From Epilithonimonas hungarica (GTDB taxonomy: Bacteria > Bacteroidota > Bacteroidia > Flavobacteriales > Weeksellaceae): a stretch of DNA of 64,000 bases. The notes beneath the pieces are model-generated. The model was not told where the DNA came from, ran no database searches, and was given only the letters and a program-made list of their open reading frames with translations. Of the stretch, positions 57,893-64,000 are shown one piece after another; position 1 is the first letter of the stretch, and each line of letters starts with the position of its first letter. The position numbers and the translations under genes are program-made. The DNA lies in NCBI RefSeq assembly GCF_900102265.1, contig NZ_FNBH01000001.1, positions 1,364,001 to 1,428,000 on the forward strand. Direction: 5' to 3'.

Positions 57893-60373
57893 CTATCTTC
57901 CTTTAAGTTCATCTAAAAGTCTTTCTAAGGAATTGAGGTCAGAAATCAAAACCTCTCTCGCTTTCGCACCATTGAAACCGCCCACAACGCCAGCAGCCTC
58001 CAATTGGTCCATGATTCTTCCGGCTCTGTTATATCCTAATTTCAGTTGTCTTTGTAACATAGATGTTGAACCTTGCTGTGTAGAAACCACTATTCTCGCA
58101 CCTTCTTCAAACAATGCATCTTTTTCATTCGGGTCAAATGCCCCAACAGTTGAAGCGGCATCTTCTCCAGAATATTCAGGAAGAAGATAAGCGTCAGAAT
58201 ATCCTTTTTGCTCTCCAACGAATTCCGCAATTCTTTCCACTTCCGGTGTATCTACAAATGCACATTGAAGACGAGTCAGATCATTTCCGTTGAAATAAAG
58301 CATATCGCCTTTTCCAACCAATTGCTCTGCTCCAGGCGAATCTAAAATAGTTTTGGAATCCACTCCGGAAATCACTCGGAAAGCAACTCTCGCAGGGAAG
58401 TTTGCTTTGATCATACCAGTAATTACGTTAACTGAAGGTCTTTGCGTGGCAACAATTAAATGAATTCCAATTGCTCTCGCTAACTGCGCCAATCGCGCAA
58501 TCGGATGTTCCACTTCTTTTCCAGCGGTCATAATAAGGTCTGCAAATTCGTCCACAACCAGAACGATATAAGGCAGATATCTGTGTCCGTTTTCAGGATT
58601 CAGTTTTCTTTGAGCGAATTTGGCGTTGTATTCTTTTATGTTTTTACAGAACGCATTTTTCAGCAATTCGTAACGGTCATCCATTTCGATACAAAGTGAG
58701 TTCAGTGTGTTGATCACTTTTGCATTATCTGTGATGATTGCATCTTCTGTATCAGGCAATTTTGCTAAATAATGTCTTTCTATTTTTGAGTAAAGTGACA
58801 ATTCCACTTTTTTCGGGTCAACCATTACGAATTTCAATTCGCTTGGATGTTTTTTATAAATCAAAGAAGTTAAAATCGCATTGATACCAACCGATTTTCC
58901 TTGCCCTGTTGCTCCTGCCATCAAAAGGTGAGGCATTTTTGCAAGGTCAGCCACGAAAACTTCGTTAGAGATAGTTCTTCCGAAAACGATTGGCAGATCC
59001 ATATCGGCTGATTGGAATTTCGGAGATGCCACAACCGAACGCATAGAGACCATTGTCGGATTTTTTCTAGGAACTTCGATTCCAATGGTTCCTTTTCCTG
59101 GCATTGGTGCGATGATTCTGATTCCAAGTGCGGAAAGATTCAGCGCAATATCATCCTGTAATTTTTTGATTGCTGCAACGCGGATTCCGGCTTCCGGTAC
59201 AATTTCGTAAAGTGTAACAGTTGGGCCGATCGTCGCTTTGATTTCGGAAATTCCGACATTGAAAGTTTTTAATAAACCAACAATCCTGTTTTTATTTTCT
59301 TCAAGTTCATCTTTATTGATTGTGATTTCCTCGTTTCCGTAATCTTTCAGTAATTCAACAGAAGGCATCTGGAATTTTGCCAAGTCCAATTTATGGTCAT
59401 ACAAACCGTGTTTGCTGACAAGGTCATCAGATTTTTGCTGTTCGGCGGTTATCGGGAAATCTTCATCTTTTTTTATTTCTACATTGAAGGCAAAATCATC
59501 CTCCGTTTTTACAGCCGGAGTTTCCACAATTGGTCTTTGATGTTGAGATGGAGTAGAAGATAATACAATGGGTTCAGGAGCAGATTCTTTAATTGGTTCT
59601 TTGATTTCTTCCTTGAAAGAAGTTTGATTCGGGGTTTTTATTGGTTCGAAGTCCTGAGTGACCTTAATATTACTGAAATCATTATCCGTTTTTATAGGCT
59701 TTTCTTTCCCCGCAAACTTTTCAGGGATAATTTCTTTTTCCAGTTCTTCGTCTGCTTCAAATTCTTCATCAGAATCTGGCATCAGATTTTTAAGTCTTCC
59801 GAATGTGTTGTCATTGATGTCATTCAATTTATTTTTGATAGAACTTGGCCTTAGATTGAATTCCAGGACAAAATACAAAGCAAAACTTACCAAAAGAACC
59901 AGCCAAAGTCCCACAGAACCGATATAAGATTTCAGATAATCCATGATCTGATAACCATAAACACCGCCAAGAACGCCTTCTCCATTGGTCACAGCTCCAA
60001 AGAAAATCGGAGTCCAGCAAATGAAAAATAAACTGTGGGAAATAGTTTTCCAAGGTTTGAAATAATTCTTCTTGAAAATCAATGTTCCAAAAACAAAACA
60101 CAAAAATGCCACCACAAAAGCCGCAACGCCAATACTTTCAAAAATGAAGAGGTTTCCCAGCCAATCTCCGATTTTCCCAAACAGATTGGAAGATTGTACT
60201 GTTTTGTCAGCCATTGTGCCGGCTTGGCTTTGGTCTGCTTTCCAGTTCATCAGATAAGAGACGAAAGAAAGTGTCAAAACAATTGATAATATGATGAGCG
60301 AAACACCCGAGATTATCCTTGGCTTTGAGATGATTTTGCTGGAGTTTGAGGTCGTATTTTGTTCGTTGTTCAT
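57893..60373 (-). CDS. ftsK: DNA translocase FtsK/SpoIIIE
   Basis: An 826-aa membrane ATPase for chromosome segregation at the division septum. The N-terminus has four to five spans (about 20-175), then a charged linker (about 180-330). The motor has Walker A GATGQGKSVGINAI, Walker B YIVLVVDEFADLI, and RPSVNVITGMIKANFP. The C-terminal gamma domain (FEEGARIVVSTQQGSTSMLQ, NRAGRIMDQLEAAGVV) reads the orienting sequence KOPS and activates XerCD. ATG 60373 is preferred to a TTG two codons upstream. Length is typical. A TAAATTTG box lies at 60396. Confidence 0.97.
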   Translation of the reverse strand: MNNEQNTTSNSSKIISKPRIISGVSLIILSIVLTLSFVSYLMNWKADQSQAGTMADKTVQSSNLFGKIGDWLGNLFIFESIGVAAFVVAFLCFVFGTLIFKKNYFKPWKTISHSLFFICWTPIFFGAVTNGEGVLGGVYGYQIMDYLKSYIGSVGLWLVLLVSFALYFVLEFNLRPSSIKNKLNDINDNTFGRLKNLMPDSDEEFEADEELEKEIIPEKFAGKEKPIKTDNDFSNIKVTQDFEPIKTPNQTSFKEEIKEPIKESAPEPIVLSSTPSQHQRPIVETPAVKTEDDFAFNVEIKKDEDFPITAEQQKSDDLVSKHGLYDHKLDLAKFQMPSVELLKDYGNEEITINKDELEENKNRIVGLLKTFNVGISEIKATIGPTVTLYEIVPEAGIRVAAIKKLQDDIALNLSALGIRIIAPMPGKGTIGIEVPRKNPTMVSMRSVVASPKFQSADMDLPIVFGRTISNEVFVADLAKMPHLLMAGATGQGKSVGINAILTSLIYKKHPSELKFVMVDPKKVELSLYSKIERHYLAKLPDTEDAIITDNAKVINTLNSLCIEMDDRYELLKNAFCKNIKEYNAKFAQRKLNPENGHRYLPYIVLVVDEFADLIMTAGKEVEHPIARLAQLARAIGIHLIVATQRPSVNVITGMIKANFPARVAFRVISGVDSKTILDSPGAEQLVGKGDMLYFNGNDLTRLQCAFVDTPEVERIAEFVGEQKGYSDAYLLPEYSGEDAASTVGAFDPNEKDALFEEGARIVVSTQQGSTSMLQRQLKLGYNRAGRIMDQLEAAGVVGGFNGAKAREVLISDLNSLERLLDELKGR

Positions 60374-60395
60374 TTTCAAAAAAGGTCAATAGATG

Positions 60396-60403
60396 CAAAT
60401 TTA
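60396..60403 (-). promoter_or_regulatory. -7 promoter box of ftsK
   Basis: Minus-strand TAAATTTG (TAnnTTTG), 23 nt before ATG 60373. Confidence 0.6.
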
Positions 60404-60559
60404 ATGTTTTTTCTCACTGATGTAAATTGTTGAGAGTTATTTTTAATTTTTCTTAAAATTATATGGATTTTTAGCACTCTAATTATCAGTTTTAAAAGGC
60501 TTATTAAGAACGTTTAAAAATAACGTTTAAGCCTTCCAAAATGACAAAAAACAGTTTTT

Positions 60560-60594
60560 TTTGATGTCGTTGTGGTTTATCATCCTTATTTTTG
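60560..60594 (+). promoter_or_regulatory. promoter of ccsBA-like gene
   Basis: TTTG at 60560-60563 and TATTTTTG at 60587-60594 are 23 bp apart. The expected transcript start is about 60600; ATG 60614 follows, and an upstream GTG (60572) would lie inside the promoter. Confidence 0.7.
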
Positions 60595-60613
60595 TGGATT
60601 ATTAAATTTCAGA

Positions 60614-63600
60614 ATGAAAAAGATCCAGGATATTCTCATTTCTACGCGAACGATGGCTGTTTTGCTCCTTGCTTTCGCAATTTCTATGGCGGTTGCTACT
60701 TTTATCGAAAACGATTACGGAACGCCAACTGCCAAAGCATTGATCTACGAAGCAAAATGGTTTGAGGCCATTATGTTTTTATTAATTCTAAACTTCATTG
60801 GTAACATCGGAAGATATAGACTTTGGAAAAGAGAAAAATGGCCTGTTTTGGTTTTTCACCTGGCTTTTATTCTGATTTTCATTGGTGGTGCAATTACCCG
60901 TTACATCAGTTTTGAGGGAACGATGCACATCCGTGAAGGTGAAACTAATAATGAAATTATAACAGACAAACATTTCTTCAAAATCAAAATCGAGGAAAAA
61001 GGTGACCAGCAGAATTACCATGATGTTCCATATCTAATGTCACCACTTCATCACGATTTCCAGGCAACTTATGATTTCCTTGGAAAAGAAAAGATCGTTG
61101 TGAAAGCTCTTGATTATATCCAGAGAAAGAAAGATAGTTTGACTGTTGACAAAGCAGGGAAAGAATTCTTGCATTTGGTTTCAACCAGCGATATGGGCGG
61201 TCGTCAGAATATTTATTTAGGAGAAGGTGAGGTTCAGAATATCAATGGGACTTTGGTAAGTTACAACAGGACTGCAATAGAAGGCGCTGTGGAATTCCAG
61301 AAAAAAGATGGACAACTTTATATCAAAACACCGACTGATGCGGCTTATATGACAATGGCAACCCAGGCGACTGGAACGACTAAGAAGGACGAGTTCCAAC
61401 CTTTGGTTTTGAGAAGCCTTTATACGATTGACCAATTGAAGTTGGTAATTCCGGAAGGTACAAAACGTGGGAAATTGGTTGCTTATGAAGGCGACAAACA
61501 AAAAGATAAAGACGTTCCGGATATGCTGAAAATAGAAGTGGACGGACCAAAAACAAAACAAATTGTTGACCTTGTTGTAGAAAAAGGAAATCCGAATAAT
61601 TACAAGCAGATCCATATAGATGGTTTGGATATCATGTTGGGATTTGGACCGAAGATTTATTTCACGCAGCCTTTCGCACTTAAACTGGAAAAATTTGTGA
61701 TGGAAACTTATCCCGGAAGTTCTTCGCCATCAGCTTACGAATCTCACGTTAGAATTGTGGACGAGGGAAAGGAAACGCCTTACAATATCTATATGAATCA
61801 CGTTCTTAATTATAAAGGATACAGATTCTTCCAGGCCAGTTTTGATCCGGACAGAAAAGGAACAGTTCTTTCTGTGAACCACGATTTCTGGGGGACTTTG
61901 ATCAGTTATATCGGTTATGCATTCTTATTTTTAGGGATGTTTGTGACAATGTTCTGGAAAGGGTCTAGATTCTGGAGTTTAAACCAAATACTGAAAAACA
62001 TTAGCAAGAAAAAAGTGGCAACTGTTCTTTTGATTTTATTAAGTTTCGGAATCAATGCTCAGGAAATTGATATGCATGGAACAGACGGAAGCCACGAAGG
62101 TCATTCCCATTCAACCGAAGCAAAAGCAACTTCTGCGAGTAAAAATCCGATGGTTTTGGATGCGGACGAAATGGTGAAAAATATTACAATCAACAAAGAA
62201 CACGCAGACAAATTTGGTTCTCTATTGGTTCAAAATTACGAAGGTCGTATTGTTCCTGCTAACACACAGGCGCTTGATATTTTACATAAATTGACTTCAC
62301 GTTCCAAATTCCAGGATCTGGATGCCAATCAGTGGTTCTTGGCTGCTACGATTGACCCGATGTTTTGGGCTCAGGTCAATATCATCAAAATTGAAACTGC
62401 GGGTAAAGTTGGAAAAGACCTGAGAGCAAAAACAAAAGCTACGGACGAAGGTTTTACAAGTTTGATTAAATTATTCCCAGCCGATAAAAACGGAAATCTT
62501 CGCTTTGTTTTGGAGGATGATTATAATGATGCATTTAGAAAAAAAGCCTCTGAAAGAACAAGATATGATGAAGCAGTTATTAAATTAAATGACAAAGTTC
62601 AAGTATTGAATGGGATTATGTCCTACCAATATTTCCGAACAGTTCCGGTAAAAAATGACCCGAATCACACTTGGAATTCTGTAATGACACCGACTTTTGA
62701 GCCGGATGAAAATGCACAGGCGGTTTTGGGACCATATTTGTCTAGTGTACTTTTGGCAACACAGGGTGGAAGCTGGGCAAAAGCTGATGCTGAACTTAAA
62801 AAAGTAGAAGAATATCAACAGAAATGGGGCAAAAATGTAGTGCCTTCTGAAACCAAAGTCAAGCTTGAGGTTTTGATGAATACATTGGACATCAACTTCA
62901 AATTGTTGATCTTCTACACAATTATTGGAGGATTGCTTTTAGTTTTAGGTTTTATAGAATTATTTAGATCCAATAAAATCCTTCATAATGTTATAAAAGC
63001 AATCATTTATATAGGTGCGGTTGGTTACACTTTCCATTTCTTAGGATTGGTTGCTAGATGGTACATCTCTGGACATGCACCTTGGAGCAATGGTTATGAA
63101 GCGATTATTTTCATCTCTTGGGTGGGGATTACTGCGGGTTATGCATTGTATAGAAACTCAAATGCTTTGATTCCCGCGGCAGGATTTTTAGTAGCAGTGA
63201 TTATGATGGGATTTGCGCACGGTGGTTCCGCACTTGACCCGCAGATCACACCATTAGTTCCTGTTCTTAAGTCCTATTGGTTAGTAGTTCATGTTGCGAT
63301 TATCACTTCAAGTTACGGGTTCTTCTCCTTGTCGATGTTGATTGCAATGATCTCTTTGATTTTCTATGTGATTTCAAACAAAGAGACATTCAAAAAACAT
63401 AATGATACAACGCTGAAAGAATTGGCAATCGTAAGTGAAATGTCTTTGAACATCGGACTGTTAGCGTTAACAATCGGAAACTTCTTAGGTGGAATTTGGG
63501 CCAATGAATCCTGGGGACGTTACTGGAGCTGGGACCCGAAAGAAACTTGGGCTTTCATCTCGATTATGGTCTATGCATTTGTGATCCATATGAGGCTCGT

Positions 63601-63850
63601 CCCGGGACTGAGAGGCAGATACACTTTCCACGTGGTGACGATGTTTGCTTTCTGTTCAATGGTAATGACATATTTTGGCGTTAATTATTACTTGTCAGGA
63701 TTGCACTCATACGCAAAAGGAGACCCGATCCCATTACCAACTTGGGTCTATATCAGTTTAGCGTATATGATTCTCCTTTCTGTGGCAGCTTGGTTTAAGT
63801 ATAAAAAGCTGAACCAGAAAAATGAAAAGAGAACACAGGTTGAGCCTTAA
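60614..63850 (+). CDS. fused ResB-CcsA cytochrome c biogenesis protein
   Basis: A 1078-aa inner-membrane protein. The N-terminal part (about 1-470) is ResB/CcsB-like: four spans around a large periplasmic region (TFIENDYGTPTAKALIYEAKWF and GTMHIREGETNNE). A second periplasmic region (about 490-760) starts with a His-rich stretch (GTDGSHEGHSHS). The C-terminal part (about 765-1078) is CcsA with the haem-handling WWD motif WGRYWSWDPKETWAF and flanking His residues. CcsBA fusions attach haem to c-type cytochromes (system II). It is monocistronic with its own promoter and terminator. Confidence 0.95.
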   Translation: MKKIQDILISTRTMAVLLLAFAISMAVATFIENDYGTPTAKALIYEAKWFEAIMFLLILNFIGNIGRYRLWKREKWPVLVFHLAFILIFIGGAITRYISFEGTMHIREGETNNEIITDKHFFKIKIEEKGDQQNYHDVPYLMSPLHHDFQATYDFLGKEKIVVKALDYIQRKKDSLTVDKAGKEFLHLVSTSDMGGRQNIYLGEGEVQNINGTLVSYNRTAIEGAVEFQKKDGQLYIKTPTDAAYMTMATQATGTTKKDEFQPLVLRSLYTIDQLKLVIPEGTKRGKLVAYEGDKQKDKDVPDMLKIEVDGPKTKQIVDLVVEKGNPNNYKQIHIDGLDIMLGFGPKIYFTQPFALKLEKFVMETYPGSSSPSAYESHVRIVDEGKETPYNIYMNHVLNYKGYRFFQASFDPDRKGTVLSVNHDFWGTLISYIGYAFLFLGMFVTMFWKGSRFWSLNQILKNISKKKVATVLLILLSFGINAQEIDMHGTDGSHEGHSHSTEAKATSASKNPMVLDADEMVKNITINKEHADKFGSLLVQNYEGRIVPANTQALDILHKLTSRSKFQDLDANQWFLAATIDPMFWAQVNIIKIETAGKVGKDLRAKTKATDEGFTSLIKLFPADKNGNLRFVLEDDYNDAFRKKASERTRYDEAVIKLNDKVQVLNGIMSYQYFRTVPVKNDPNHTWNSVMTPTFEPDENAQAVLGPYLSSVLLATQGGSWAKADAELKKVEEYQQKWGKNVVPSETKVKLEVLMNTLDINFKLLIFYTIIGGLLLVLGFIELFRSNKILHNVIKAIIYIGAVGYTFHFLGLVARWYISGHAPWSNGYEAIIFISWVGITAGYALYRNSNALIPAAGFLVAVIMMGFAHGGSALDPQITPLVPVLKSYWLVVHVAIITSSYGFFSLSMLIAMISLIFYVISNKETFKKHNDTTLKELAIVSEMSLNIGLLALTIGNFLGGIWANESWGRYWSWDPKETWAFISIMVYAFVIHMRLVPGLRGRYTFHVVTMFAFCSMVMTYFGVNYYLSGLHSYAKGDPIPLPTWVYISLAYMILLSVAAWFKYKKLNQKNEKRTQVEP

Positions 63851-63852
63851 AT

Positions 63853-63890
63853 AAAAAAGCTGTCAGATTTTAGACAGCTTTTTTATTTTG
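63853..63890. terminator. bidirectional terminator
   Basis: AAAAAAGCTGTC (63853-63864) pairs with GACAGCTTTTTT (63873-63884), with A/T runs on both sides. It contains the stop codon of the minus-strand frame at the window end. Confidence 0.88.
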
Positions 63891-64000
63891 TCCCTTTTTC
63901 TGACAAAATTACCGATGGCGAATATACTTTTAGCTTTGGCGGTTTCAAAGTTGTCGATGTCAATTATGATATTAGCCTTGGCGAGTATACTTTTGGCTTT
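63863..64000 (-). CDS. C-terminal end of a protein with 21-residue repeats (partial)
   Basis: On the minus strand the frame is open from the right edge to TGA at 63863-63865. The 45 residues visible contain KAKSILAKANIIIDID followed by NFETAKAKSIFAIGNFV and a basic tail RKRDKIKKLSKI. KAKSI recurs after exactly 21 residues and GGCGA.TATACTTTT in DNA recurs after 63 bp, so it is a repeat protein. Most of the gene is outside the window; no family was recognised. The terminator overlapping its stop supports a real gene end. Confidence 0.5.
   Translation of the reverse strand, partial: KAKSILAKANIIIDIDNFETAKAKSIFAIGNFVRKRDKIKKLSKI

Overview
The window looks like chromosomal DNA of a member of the Flavobacteriia, most likely Chryseobacterium or a close relative (Weeksellaceae). 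The signs are low GC, many TAnnTTTG promoter -7 boxes with almost no Shine-Dalgarno motifs, a type IX secretion sorting domain, SAM-riboswitch control of a TonB-dependent receptor, a mevalonate-type isoprenoid gene, and pyruvate dehydrogenase E1-alpha followed directly by a two-lipoyl E2. The genus is inferred from protein style, not from a database search. No tRNA, rRNA, CRISPR array, integrase or transposase was recognised.

Region by region. 1-2.3 kb: end of a membrane-anchored protein, an outer-membrane barrel protein and a small membrane protein. 2.4-9.4 kb: thiolase, MFS transporter, esterase, mevalonate kinase, a UbiA prenyltransferase, a GNAT enzyme and a secreted S1/P1 nuclease. 9.5-14 kb: uvrA, map and two small exported proteins. 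14.3-18.2 kb: the two subunits of a 3-oxoacid CoA-transferase, split by an inserted ABC exporter and an unknown gene on the other strand. 18.2-22.6 kb: a DUF4197 pair, then a tight operon of DUF72 protein, a sirtuin lacking zinc cysteines, and a GNAT-nitrilase fusion. 22.6-25.9 kb: SAM-I riboswitch, attenuator and TonB-dependent receptor. 26-35.6 kb, mostly minus strand: a copper-type P-ATPase with four N-terminal metal-binding modules, a beta-lactamase-fold protein, an EamA transporter, a membrane-anchored pepsin-like protein, two regulators (XRE-membrane and CxxC-AraC) and a T9SS cargo. 35.6-41.1 kb: aldo/keto reductase, RRM protein, BlaI-type repressor, PAP2-like protein, pdhA and pdhC.

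41.2-56.4 kb is the accessory part. It holds two paralogous modules on the minus strand. Each has a signal-peptide, TPR, transmembrane and C-terminal LuxR-like HTH protein, followed by a large secreted repeat protein (686 or 1763 aa) and, 25-26 nt later, a 172-aa secreted protein. A third HTH copy survives only as a fragment at 45.8 kb. Between the modules lie an HU/DUF4469-type DNA-binding protein, a small membrane protein, a pair of direct repeats of about 88 bp, a cluster of GTATC palindromes, and two copies of an 11-bp-period ATGTTACAT motif. This region is the best candidate for an undescribed system: a membrane-tethered regulator controlling a variable surface-protein pair.

56.5-64 kb returns to housekeeping: a DUF2490 protein, an HD-domain hydrolase, ftsK, a fused ResB-CcsA cytochrome c maturation protein, and the tail of a probable 21-residue-repeat protein at the right edge. 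The minus-strand genes of both secreted-protein modules appear to be read as operons; most housekeeping genes have their own TAnnTTTG promoter and a hairpin terminator.
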